From: Seminavis robusta
Lineage: Eukaryota; Bacillariophyta; Bacillariophyceae; Naviculales; Naviculaceae
NCBI GenBank assembly: GCA_903772945.1
Contig: CAICTM010000003.1
Location: 62,001 to 126,000, forward strand
DNA: 64,000 nucleotides
Reading direction: 5' to 3'
Below are positions 9,681-19,689 of this stretch, piece after piece; positions within the stretch are counted from its first letter, which is position 1, and each line of letters opens with the position of its first letter. The position numbers were made by a program, and so were the translations under genes. The notes beneath the pieces are model-generated. The model was not told where the DNA came from. It did no database searches and saw only the letters and a program-made list of their open reading frames with translations.

Positions 9681-12600
9681 TCAGACGTACATGTGGTCGT
9701 CGAACAACGAGGACGCCAAAGAACCATTCGTCGTTGAGAAAAATTCTTCTTCTCGGATTTCAGCCCCCTCGATGTCTTCGTCTGGTGGGGTTTCCTCAAC
9801 ATCCTTGTTTCTGCTACTGGTGTTACTAAGTAACGCCACTTCCTCTTCTAACTCTTCCACCCTGCCATTCAGCGCTTCATTCTCGTCACTCAACGTCTTC
9901 ATTTCACGTCTCATTGACTCCTTCTCCGTTTGCAAATCCGCTATTAGTCTTGTTGCTATAGACTTCTCCTCTTGCAGGAGCTCGTAATCTCGTCGATGCT
10001 CCTGCTTTGGTTGGTAACCTTTATGGTTGGACAAATTGTTGTGATTGTGCTCACCACCAGCAGATTCGTTGTCGGATGATACGTAACCATTTGTGTTGGA
10101 TGGTAGGGTAGGAGGCGACGATGGAGGCCATTGATAGACTTTCGGAGCTGTGGCACTCGATCCTTCTGAGGTTGCCTTTTGAAAAAAGAACAGCTTGGGG
10201 ATGAAATAGATACAAAGAGTCACCAGGGAATCCAATGCCGTAGCAATGCTCACCAACCCGCTATTGATCACCGGCGACACCGTGCTTGATGCAAGAGCCA
10301 ACAGGACCACTCGAAACGCTACAAATGCACACTGAGAGTATATCACGGCTGCTAACACGGTTGACTCCCGAAAGCGTTGGGGGGTTCTTCGTGTCTGAAA
10401 GGCCAAGACGGCGGCCCACATGAGCAGCATAAAATGAAACAACATGGCGGTGTACAGCCAATAATCCGACTCTGAACTACAATGCCTTGAATAGGCGACA
10501 AGTGTCTCTCCTTGATCATTGACTTGGTCCTCCAAGGTGAAATCCGTTCGAGGTTTTGGTGGATCCACAATCGTCCAAACGGTCATTCCAATAATCGTGA
10601 AGGTGGCGAACCCAATGACAACGGCAAACAGATTGGCGCGTTTGATCTGAACTCGTTTCATCTTCTTGGCGGCACTTAATAACCTGCATGATCGAGTTAC
10701 ATCGGTGAGCATGCAGTGACTGCCAGTGGGTTCGACGATGCCATTGAGAGACGAGAGACCTTACCTGTTGATTGCCGTTACCTTAACAATCAACGGTACC
10801 TACATGTACCGTGCACGCATTTGCAACGAGTGAGCATTGCATTATTGCAGTTCCGTTATGCATCGAGTTGATGCGGGGACCAAACCTGGGGCACGTACCA
10901 ACTCAAGGGTGTACCCGAGCTCAAGAAGCCATACAGAAGCAACGCAGGAACCATTGGAGGGTTCGAGGGCATTGACAATGGACGCGCAGGATACCAAGAG
11001 CAGCCCCAAGAGCAGAATGAAAAGAAAGTCCACTTGAGCGTGTTTCATGACCGTGCTTTCCCGCCGCATAAAGACGAAAATCGAAGTCACAATCGTCATG
11101 AGTGTCGCAAATCCCCCAATGGTCAATGCGGCCTTGTCAAGTGCTCCCTGATACACGACATAGTCTTGTAGTACGCGTGGATACGAAGGCGGAATCACAT
11201 GCTCGATGATCTCGTCCAGATGACTGTAAAAAAATTTGCAGGTAGCGAGGCGTGGGTCGAACCCAGTGGAATCAATATCTCTGTCCACCCATGCTTTGAG
11301 TATTTCTCCCATTTGCAGGTGTGACATTCTGTAGTCTCGGATGGCATCAAAGGCTGGACTGTGGACTGCCGCGGGTTGATTGGAGGGTTTTGAACTGGAT
11401 CGCAAAGACGTTGCCAGTAGCATTTGTAATGAATACGGAAAGTAATCGCAGGCTCCCTCGGGTTTCCCAAAGACATCAAGAGGGTTGTCGGAGTGGCAGG
11501 TAAAAAATTGTGTGTAATTCTCTCTGGATTGACGGCACTCCAAAGTCGGATTGGGGAAGGTAATTCTGAGCAACTCGGTTTCAGTGGATGCGTATTTAGC
11601 GCTTGCCCCGTCTGGTGCGCTGTCAATGGTCAAAAAATGTGACTTTGTGGCATTGGCGGCATCCCATAATTCTAATCTTTGCGGGTACGTGTATTGCTGG
11701 CTTGTAAGTGGAATATTCAAATGGTAGATCCATGGTGCGAGGAGCGACGGTCCGAGCGTACTGAGACAGGGAACATCGGCAACGTGTCCCGTACACGTGG
11801 TTGGATTTGTTGTGCAATTGTTGGACGTGAGTGTCCGAAAGTATCCTTTATAGAGCCCCTTGACATGATACCTTTCTCCTTCGCCTTGGTCTCGAGGAGG
11901 TCGTTGTGCGGTGTGATCAGGTTCTGTACAAGAATTGTTAGATACAAATTCGCAGTAATCCTTCCAAGTTGTTGGATACTTGAACAAGTCTGCGAGTTTT
12001 TCTCGGGTTTGTTCTCCGGTCAGGCCCAAATAGGAGGTTATCGATGGTTCTTCCACGGCAGTGAATTTGGTGACTGCATGAACACAAGCAAGAGTACGGT
12101 ACCGGCATGTCATGGCACGGTGGGACTATTGGATAAGACGATGCGACATGACACGACTCTGTTATTACTCGCTGAATATAATATGATAGCCATGAACTTA
12201 CCGTATAGACCTCGATACCCCACTGCCCCCAAGGGCTGTGTACGTTCAATGATCCCCATATCTTGCATCTGATCAACTCCATGAGTAGTGTTTTGTCCCG
12301 ATCCTTCATTGTCCCAATATTCAGGGATGACATGAGCACAGCTGAGCCAGTATTTTTGGTTCTTGTTGGTGGCCTTTTGTTGACTCCCTTGTTGCTGCAC
12401 TTGCTGGCAATCCCCGTTGGGTGCATCAGCAGCTGTGGTAAGTGTTTCCCAGTGATCTACATCTGGAACAAATTGCAAAGTGTTTTGTGGATCATAAAAG
12501 TCTACAGTCAAGTCATATCCTCCTGTTTCTAGACTGACGGGCACCATAAGAATTTCACTGAGTATCATCTGCAGCATCCATGCATTGGCGACTGAAGAAG

Positions 12601-13084
12601 CCCAATTCTGGCCATGGATCCTGACTTCAGTGTAGGCATCCACCAGAAAGCTATAGTTTGGATGGTTGGTGTAGTTGGCACAGACTCCATTTTTTTCAGC
12701 ATCAGGAGGATCTTGACTGTTGCAAATGCGCTTTTGGCTCCTGATTTTCTTGAGCAAGGCAGAAAACTGATTGCTTTGGGACTTAAGACCATAGGCATTC
12801 AGGACTTGTTCTGGACTATTCAGCAGAGTGTACAGACATCCCTGTTCGAAGGGATTGCTGCAAAAGCCATTCACACACTTGGAACCAGGATACAGAAGAC
12901 TCCCACAGAAATCACTACCGGTACTACTAGTAGAAGTTCCATTCTCACTACCTGTACCGGTAGGACAGGATAAAGCACCCACCGCCACCAGTACATGTTC
13001 CGGTACCAACACGAGCACTAGCACCAGCAGCACACACTGCCAGCTTAACACTGATAAAGAGGAAGGGAACAGCATCAACATCAT
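9681..13084 (-). CDS. Class C (GABA-B-like) GPCR with OpuAC-like binding-protein ectodomain (four exons)
   Basis: Minus-strand exons: 13084-12202, 12073-10899, 10799-10765 (only 35 nt) and 10683-9681. Introns are 128, 99 and 81 nt with GTAAGT, GTACGT and GTAAGG donors; all phases agree, giving 1,031 residues. Residues 1-35 are a signal peptide. The ectodomain (to ~600) has features of ABC-type glycine-betaine/OpuAC binding proteins (IHGQNWASSVANAWMLQ, ILSEIL, SCAHVIPEYW), with many Cys and N-glycosylation sequons. TM1-3 lie at about 606-690; the microexon encodes VPLIVKVTAIN, bridging TM3 and the second intracellular loop (LELVPLIVKVTAINRLLSAA), which is characteristic of GABA-B-type receptors. 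TM4-7 follow, then a cytosolic tail with a Leu-heptad coiled coil (about 900-955), as in GABA-B receptors. It is probably a plasma-membrane sensor of a small solute; the ligand is unknown. Confidence 0.85.
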
Positions 13085-14515
13085 GTCAATAGTATCATAT
13101 GTATACCATGTGTACCATGGAGCAGTGGTCCCTTCGGATTACACGAGTTGAGTTCTGACTGACCATGTCTGCTGGTGATGGTACGTCGCACAGCCGTTTC
13201 AAAATGGGATTAAGCTGGCTTTTTCTTGGTAGGACCACACTATGCATACTGGGGGGTGGCACAAATCAACTAACTGCTATTTCATGAATTCACTTTTCAA
13301 GCTGAAGACCCATTTAGTTAGCATCATCTGCGTCTTCTGTACTGGTACCGGTACCGGTACCACCGTAACACTCGCAATCCAGGCGCTCCAGAGCACGCAT
13401 CATAGTAAAGTCAACCAGAGAAACCCACCTATAGTTCCAGCTATTAGCTAGCGGAGTAGCTAACTAGGCGGAGAGCTAGCTCTCTAGCTAGCTAACCAGC
13501 CAAAGGAAGCAGCGGGGAAGAAACTGAATCTAAAAGAAATCAAGAGCTCGTTTCTTGCTTTGTCGCTCTCGTGTTTCGTCATGCGATTGTGCTCATCAGT
13601 GAAGACCGAAGCCGAGAAATCAACCACACCCATTGTCCCTCCGACTAGCTAGCTGATAGACCCAAGAACGTGCGGAGGTCGGAGGTCGGAGGAGCATGAA
13701 ACCAATGTGTTTAGATCGCACGGCTCTTGCATCCACGTACTACTAGCTAGGATTTGCTCTGTGGCCACTCCTACTAGCAGGCTCGCCACCAGGTATCAGG
13801 TACCCAGTGTATCATTGCACCAGGTACCAGTACTAGCTAGTACTGGTAGCTCGAATGAGGGCGGGCAGATAGACTGCCCAATCAGTCTACAGAAAGAGAA
13901 GTGCTCTCCAGCGGTGGTTTTTACTGTTTATTACCCGTTCTGTTCGCACTCTGCTTCAAAGTAATGTTCACAACTAACTCACAGTCCACCAGCTGAACTA
14001 GGATGGCTGGGATCTTGACACCTGTGTTGACAGCTACCGGTATTGACAATGTCATGATAAGCCTCCCATTCACCCGAGTGTCAACGATTTCTGGAGGGAT
14101 GTCACGTACTTTTTAAGAGTACTTCTGGGCTTACAATAGATTTGTTCAGAGTGGTCCCTAGTATGTAATGCTTCACCGTGCTGTTCTACTGGTGATGGGA
14201 TTTTGGCCAGCTGCGGGTGTCAAGTTCTGACATGGGTGTCATTAAAATTTGCTGGGTCTCCTGTCAGTACAGTACAGTAGCTTCAGCTATGCATAGGTGA
14301 TGGCTACATACATGTTGTGACCACCAACCTGTGAAAAATGAGGTGCAGCGAAAGATCTCTAGCTAGCTCTCACAAAATTGGGATCCTGCAAATTCTTTGC
14401 AACTCCTTCATCTTCACTTTCAAAGTTGCTTGGACGCACTCCTCAATGGATTGAGTGGCTGCAGCTTCAGTTTGCAGACACCGGTACTTAGCTACAGTCG
14501 TACCTGTCCACCAGC
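13085..14515. other. Divergent intergenic region between GPCR and sugar transporter
   Basis: No supported gene. It serves as the upstream region for both the minus-strand GPCR and the plus-strand transporter. A GGTACCGG tract is at 13341-13362, and CTAG tetranucleotide clusters lie at 13446-13496, 13645-13655 and 13825-13850. Short frames look random. Confidence 0.55.
13341..13362. repeat. GGTACC/CCGGTACC palindromic microsatellite
   Basis: Consecutive GGTACCGGTACC units, each self-complementary, in the GPCR/transporter divergent region. Similar tracts recur in at least four other places in the window. Confidence 0.85.
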
Positions 14516-16168
14516 ATGTCGACGACAGCTGATTCCAGCAGCAATTTGCTGCGCAAGAGTCGCCAGGAAAGGATGCTCGAAGACAGCATCAACAATCCTA
14601 TACCTCCTGCCATTGAGGCAGAGATTGAAAAAACCCAAGATGCCAATTCCGAGGACCTGGAGGCCGATGGCGGAAACGAAAAGGAAGAACAGCATCCTGA
14701 AAACGGCAAGTTGTCTTCTTTGAAAGCTTCTCACAGCATGCCTAAACGTACCAAAAAGTTCATCATCTTGGTTGCGTGCGTTGCGGCAATGGGAGGTCTC
14801 ATCTTTGGTTACGATATCGCCGGTGCAGGTGCGACATTCGTAATGGAAGGCTTCGAACTTCATTTTGGATGGAAATGTGTCGAAGGAGACCTCGAGTGTA
14901 CCCCGGCTACCACAAGCGAAATCGATCGCGACAAGGGCTTGATCAATGGATTGTTTGGCATTGGCGCCACCTTCGGAGCCCTGATCAATCCTTACTTTGC
15001 TGAAAAGCACGGCAGACGAATTTCCTTGAGTATCTCTGCCGTGGTGTTCATTCTCGGGGCAGCGATTCAGAGTTTTAGTCCTACCATGGCGGTCATGTGG
15101 ACCGGTCGCATCTTTAGCGGCATGGGCATTGGTATGCTCAGTATGTGTGCTCCCATCTACATTGCCGAGTGCTCCCCCGAGCACATTCGTGGCGCTTTGG
15201 GTACATTGTGGCAACTGGCCATTACCCTCGGCATTGTGGTGGCCAGTGCTGCCAATCTCGGTTTGCAACACTTGGATTGGGGATGGCGCCTGAGCTACGG
15301 TGGCAACATTTCGTTTGCCATTGTCATGTTGATCTGTTTGGCGTTTATGCCCGAGTCTCCCCGTTGGTTGGCGGCTCATGCGAGTGAAGAAGAAACGCGC
15401 AAGGCTCTGGCTCGGATGCGTTTCGAGGACGAGATTGACCTGGAATACACCAAGATTATGATTGAGATTGGCGAAGAATTGGAAATGGGAGTAGCTCCTT
15501 GGAGTGAAGTGTTTTCTGACCACAACTGCATGCGCCGTCGTGTGTTGCTCGGAGTGCTGTTCTTTGCATTTCAGCAATTGGCAGGCATCAATGCAGTCAT
15601 GTTCTACGCTCCTGACATTTTGAATAAGTTCTTTTCGGAGAACACGGCTGTCTATGGAACGTTTATTCTGAATGTGGTGAACTGTTTGGCCACGTTTATC
15701 ACCGTTGCGACGGTGGATAAGTTTGGCCGTACCAAGCTGTTGGTGGTGGGCGGCTGTCTGATGTTTCCCTTTTTGTTGGTGATTGGTATTTTGGCAACTG
15801 TGGATCAGACGCAAGGAGTGGGGTATGCCGTGATTGTGTTTTCTGCCTTGTACATTATCAGTTTTGCGGCCAGTTGGGGCCCTGTTCTTTGGGTGATTGT
15901 GGGCGAGATGTTTCCATTCCGTACTCGCGGCAAGGCAGTGGGTGCAGCAACGATGAGTCATTGGATCTTTACTACGATTGTGGGAGCGTTGTTTCCGGTG
16001 GCATCTTCAGCGTCTCTGTCCGCCTGTTTTTTCTTTTTCGCGGCCATGATTTTCATTGGTAACTGTGTGGTCTACTTTTACCAAGTGGAGACGGCAGAAA
16101 GGACGATTGAACAGATTGACGAGGCCTATGCTACCCACAAGCCTGCTTTGAAACGCAAGGATTGGTGA
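14516..16168 (+). CDS. MFS sugar transporter
   Basis: A 550-residue protein of the major facilitator sugar-porter family, predicted to move hexose or another polyol/sugar across a membrane by H+ symport or facilitated diffusion. Visible family signatures: MGGLIFGYDIAGAG in TM1, EKHGRR in loop 2-3, GRIFSGMGIGMLS with APIYIAE(C)SPEHIRGAL in TM4-5, PESPRWL at the end of the N-terminal half, FQQLAGINAVMFYAP in TM7, DKFGRTKLL in loop 8-9 and PFRTRGKAVG in loop 10-11. Twelve hydrophobic segments are present and the length is normal. Residues 1-75 form an extended, charged, Asn/Ser-rich cytosolic N-terminus. The extracellular loop between TM1 and TM2 has two Cys (KCVEGDLEC). The start ATG follows an in-frame untranslated stretch without an upstream Met. 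Substrate cannot be read from the sequence. Confidence 0.95.
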   Translation: MSTTADSSSNLLRKSRQERMLEDSINNPIPPAIEAEIEKTQDANSEDLEADGGNEKEEQHPENGKLSSLKASHSMPKRTKKFIILVACVAAMGGLIFGYDIAGAGATFVMEGFELHFGWKCVEGDLECTPATTSEIDRDKGLINGLFGIGATFGALINPYFAEKHGRRISLSISAVVFILGAAIQSFSPTMAVMWTGRIFSGMGIGMLSMCAPIYIAECSPEHIRGALGTLWQLAITLGIVVASAANLGLQHLDWGWRLSYGGNISFAIVMLICLAFMPESPRWLAAHASEEETRKALARMRFEDEIDLEYTKIMIEIGEELEMGVAPWSEVFSDHNCMRRRVLLGVLFFAFQQLAGINAVMFYAPDILNKFFSENTAVYGTFILNVVNCLATFITVATVDKFGRTKLLVVGGCLMFPFLLVIGILATVDQTQGVGYAVIVFSALYIISFAASWGPVLWVIVGEMFPFRTRGKAVGAATMSHWIFTTIVGALFPVASSASLSACFFFFAAMIFIGNCVVYFYQVETAERTIEQIDEAYATHKPALKRKDW

Positions 16169-16993
16169 TTTGACGAGCGAGCGAAGTACTATTGTTTGTT
16201 ATGTTGGGTGACCCTAAAAGCTGGGTTGAATATATATATATATATTATGCAGAGGACAACGAATTCATAAGACATGGCTACGGTGGATCCGCCGAGCAGG
16301 AGGTGAAGGAGGCCAACAAGGAGCAAGGGAGAAAGGGACGATGTTGGTTGTTTTCCAAATAATGTATACAAGTTACATGTAAGCAAAGAAGATAAGAAAA
16401 TTGGTGTGAGCATGAGCTCTAGCTACCGGTTGCTATGGCGATAGAGAGACTACTAAGCTTTGAGGAGTTGCGTTGCTGACCTCTTGAACTCTTGGAGCTC
16501 TGTGAAGTCAACTCCCACTGATAAGAGAGTTGCCGGTACCGGTGGGCGTGCAGATGGGGTTCTTGTGCGTGCCGAAGCATAGCACCCAGCACCAAAGTAT
16601 CCGTGAATGGAAGTGAGGGATGAGAATCATTAGTGTGAATGAAAGTGATTGGCTGGTTGAGTGTCAAGTGTGAAGGGGAGCAATCAGAACAGAGTGGGAA
16701 AGATCTTCAGTAGATTTCAGTAGAAAATCTACTGGATTTTCCAAAGATACGATTTGGAGGCTTCTTGTTTTGTTTCTATTTGTTCTTCTGTTTTTGCTTT
16801 CGTTGGATACTGTCTTAGAGGGCCCATATCTTTTTCTTCTTGTCTTGTTGGTTGGATAGAGGTTGCTTCAAAAGGCTGCTGTGCTTGTGCTTGTATTCAT
16901 TTCTCCTCTACCGAGAGATTCTCCCTGTCCTTATTGAAAGAAGTTCCTTTGATCTTTGTTTCATCAGCATTGGCTTTCACTTTATCAAGCACC
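16169..16993. other. Intergenic region and likely 5' UTR
   Basis: Contains a TA-rich run (16228-16246) just after the transporter stop, then no supported gene. The reading frame of the next gene stays open upstream to 16754 but its first clear, well-placed ATG is at 16994. The T-rich, Phe/Cys/Ser-coding upstream stretch looks like leader DNA rather than protein. Confidence 0.5.
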
Positions 16994-18136
16994 ATGGTCG
17001 TCCTCAAATCCCAATCGCATCCCAATCTGTTGCACTATGGACTTAAGACTGTACATGTACATGTACATGTACATGTACATGTCCCATCAGAACCAGTGTC
17101 AGCTGAGAGCGACTGTGAGTCCGAGTCTTCTCTTTTGGATGTCCATCCAATCTCTTCCAGCAAGGTTGCTACTTCTACTTCTACTTCTACATCTACTATT
17201 GGAAGTCTCTTGTGGAAGCTGATTCTGGCTCAGAAACTTCCTCTGGATCTTTCTAATGACAATGACAATAATAATATTTGGACCAAGCTGAAGCAAGAGT
17301 ATCCAGAGCTGTCCAGTGTGAGTGAGTCTGACTTGCAGAGTTACCATGCAGCTCTTTCTTCCATCATCATTCTAGATGAACAAATGGATCCTAGAGCATC
17401 TCCACTGCTCAAACAGTACAATGGACATTTGCTTCCCATTTCAAGAACCATCTCTCAAGAACTGAAACAGCAAAGTCCTGACCAATTCACGGCTTTTGTC
17501 GCCGATTTTAATGACAACCTCGCGTACTCCATGAAATCTACCAGAGGTATCCCTACTTGTACCACTACTAGTACCACTACTGACAATGAAGAATGGACAC
17601 AACAAGTCCAGCAACTGGAATCGGACATTCAAAAAGCGCTCAACACAAACGACATTGAACTTCAAGCTTCCTTTCTCAAAACAGAACATCACACCATCCC
17701 TCAACCGGCTCATGTCGATTATCCATGGAACACTCTCAACGAACGAGCACACAATCTATGGCTCGCCTTCTTCCCATTGACGTCACAAGGCATGATTCTA
17801 CAACTATGGCCATCCCATGCTACCACCAATACAACTACAACCACGCAAACCAAGGGACAACTCGTATTTGTGCCATGGGACACCATGCTCATGGTTCCCT
17901 CGGATACCATTCATGGAGGAGGATTCCGAACATGTACCCAATCCGGCAATGTCCGCTATCATTTGTACATTGCTACACATGGAACGTCACTTCCACAATT
18001 CGCTCAAAACGTATACACACTCCCTCACGACAAGCGACGGGAACTATGTGACGGTTGTTGTGTCAATGCGCAAGGAATTGATGTCGAACATGCCACGGAT
18101 GGAAACACCTTGTTGATGGAACTCTTGTTCCGCTAA
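16994..18136 (+). CDS. Hypothetical protein with C-terminal cupin/2OG-oxygenase-like fold
   Basis: 380 residues from the ATG at 16994 (caccATGG, a good eukaryotic start context); the frame is open further upstream but has no better start. An early (TACATG)n microsatellite encodes an alternating Val-His tract at about residues 20-29. The middle is acidic and Ser-rich. The C-terminal ~120 residues resemble the double-stranded beta-helix seen in many diatom JmjC/2-oxoglutarate-oxygenase-like proteins: FVPWDTMLMVPSDTIHGGGF, then NVRYHLYIATHG. These would supply the distal His and a later His, but I do not find the first HxD metal-binding pair, so catalysis is uncertain. The protein may be a catalytically altered cupin. 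There is no signal peptide after the chosen start. Confidence 0.65.
   Translation: MVVLKSQSHPNLLHYGLKTVHVHVHVHVHVPSEPVSAESDCESESSLLDVHPISSSKVATSTSTSTSTIGSLLWKLILAQKLPLDLSNDNDNNNIWTKLKQEYPELSSVSESDLQSYHAALSSIIILDEQMDPRASPLLKQYNGHLLPISRTISQELKQQSPDQFTAFVADFNDNLAYSMKSTRGIPTCTTTSTTTDNEEWTQQVQQLESDIQKALNTNDIELQASFLKTEHHTIPQPAHVDYPWNTLNERAHNLWLAFFPLTSQGMILQLWPSHATTNTTTTTQTKGQLVFVPWDTMLMVPSDTIHGGGFRTCTQSGNVRYHLYIATHGTSLPQFAQNVYTLPHDKRRELCDGCCVNAQGIDVEHATDGNTLLMELLFR
17051..17082. repeat. (TACATG)n microsatellite inside a coding region
   Basis: About five units of the self-complementary hexamer GTACAT lie in frame in the cupin-like gene and encode (Val-His)n. Confidence 0.85.
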
Positions 18137-18801
18137 GCAAGAAATTATTGTGTGGGCAGCCAGCCAAGCAAGGCAAACCGCAACGCGAAAAGAGATCGTT
18201 GGGCTTGCTGCGAAATCAATACATAGTAAAACCTATTTTAAAATTAATTAATAGCGAGTAGTTCCAATGCATTTTGTATTACGTACAACATCTATGAATG
18301 GCAACCAGTTGTGCGGTAGGTCTTCCCCTCTGTCTCGCTACCAGGTAGCTAGCTAGCCATTCTCTGTCGTCAAAATGGCGACCAGGCGAACTCAGCTGCC
18401 AACACTTCTGTGGTACCGGTACTTCCGTTGTCGTAACGTCGTTCACCGGTACCGTACCGAGCAGACGAACAGCCACCGTTGTCGGGAACACAGGACACGA
18501 GACACATCTAGCTAGCTAGAGACGAAGATAGATATCATTGATGATAGAATACAGTATGTTCAGTTATTTCATTTATAAACAAGAGCTGGGTTATATATAC
18601 ACGGGGCTCTGGTTTGCTATTGACAGTTTGGGCAACCGGACGGCAGGGCAGGGCAAGCAATGCTGAATAGATGATATTGACAAAGGGTACCTCTGATACT
18701 TGGAGGTCTGGATGGGTCGCATTGCTTGCTGCTTGCTTGATTGCTTGCTTGCTCAGGAGGTGTGTATGTACAGGGTCGATATGATAAAGACAGGCAGTTA
18801 G
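18137..18801. other. Convergent intergenic region
   Basis: Lies between the cupin-like gene (plus) and the TPR gene (minus). It contains a GCTTGCTT-type tract at about 18715-18752, TA-rich DNA at 18590-18600 and CTAG/GGTACC motifs at 18345-18360 and 18410-18460. No gene is supported. Confidence 0.55.
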
Positions 18802-19689
18802 CTAGGCAGCCGGTGCCGGAATGTCGAGCAGGGTGTCTCTGCTGGGTTGAGACTCCTCTTGACTGTGTCGTTTGTGTTTGTGCTGGTGCTGTACAACCTG
18901 CTTGAGACAGAGCACAACTACATTGGCTGAGAAGAATGCGTAGTGTTCTTTGGATACAAGAGGAAGCTTTGCATACGGCAGAACATCTCTGAGACACTTG
19001 AGACAATGAATGGCGTCTTGCTTGTGTTGAAGAAGGGCATTGGCATGAGCCATGTTGTTGAGAATGGCGAGCCTGAGGATGTGACATCCCTGATGAACTT
19101 GAAAGTTCTTGGCCCAGTGTTGCATGGCACTAAGAGCAAACGTGTAGAGCTGAATGGCCTTGGAAAGAGACACTTTGGCAGACTTGTTGTGTGCCAACAG
19201 GTAGACTCCTCTGGAGTGATGCGTGGCTGCCAAGTTGTACGTGAGGGCAGCCATGGTGCCATCGCGGTTTTCCATGGATGTCACTGAACTGGTACTGGTA
19301 CTGTGAGAAAAGGCAAAGACGTGGTCAAACATTTGAAAAGGGAGGTTGTCAGTGGAGGAGGAGGAAAAAGAAGCAGAATCATTGGTGGGATGAATGGGTT
19401 GGAGAGCAAACAGACTTGGTCTTTCCAGTCCCTCTTGATCAACTTGATCAGGTTGATCAGGTTGACATGCTGGGGTATTCATGTTCTTGGCTTGCTTCAA
19501 GTGATGCAATGACTGAAGCAAGCTTTGCAAGGCTTGTCTACTGCCATTGCTGTTTCCTGATTGCAGTTGCCGAATCCCCAGGTTGTTCAGGCCAACTATC
19601 CTTCTTTCCTCAGTATCAGTGCATGTAGATGTAGATGTAGATGTAGATGTAGATGGAGATGTAGATGTTGTCACTGCTGATGCTGTCAT
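18802..19689 (-). CDS. TPR-like protein
   Basis: 295 residues from the ATG at 19689. A short Ser-Thr tract (about residues 8-20) is encoded by a (GATGTA)n microsatellite. Helical repeat features of the tetratricopeptide type follow: NNLGIRQLQSGN (about 32-43), AALTYNLAATHHSRGVYLL, a KAIQLYTFALSAM helix, then ILNNMAHANALLQHKQDAI. Small/large residue spacing matches TPR A/B helices. Diatom genomes carry many such loosely conserved TPR proteins, usually inferred to be protein-interaction adaptors; no partner can be named. A 75-residue Ser- and Asp-rich insertion separates repeats 1 and 2. The C-terminus ends in a His/Lys/Ser-rich tail. There is no signal peptide or transmembrane segment, so a cytosolic or nuclear location is likely. 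Confidence 0.7.
   Translation of the reverse strand: MTASAVTTSTSPSTSTSTSTSTCTDTEERRIVGLNNLGIRQLQSGNSNGSRQALQSLLQSLHHLKQAKNMNTPACQPDQPDQVDQEGLERPSLFALQPIHPTNDSASFSSSSTDNLPFQMFDHVFAFSHSTSTSSVTSMENRDGTMAALTYNLAATHHSRGVYLLAHNKSAKVSLSKAIQLYTFALSAMQHWAKNFQVHQGCHILRLAILNNMAHANALLQHKQDAIHCLKCLRDVLPYAKLPLVSKEHYAFFSANVVVLCLKQVVQHQHKHKRHSQEESQPSRDTLLDIPAPAA
19624..19668. repeat. (GATGTA)n microsatellite encoding a Ser-Thr tract
   Basis: Seven near-perfect hexamer units in frame with the TPR gene, encoding alternating Ser and Thr at its N-terminus. One unit has a T-to-G change (GATGGA), which alters the alternation. Confidence 0.85.

Noticed and set aside
14492-15961. 489-codon minus-strand ORF antisense to the sugar transporter
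   Set aside because: It mirrors the MFS coding sequence, is His/Thr/Gln-rich with no recognisable domain, and is a long shadow caused by the codon bias of the real gene.
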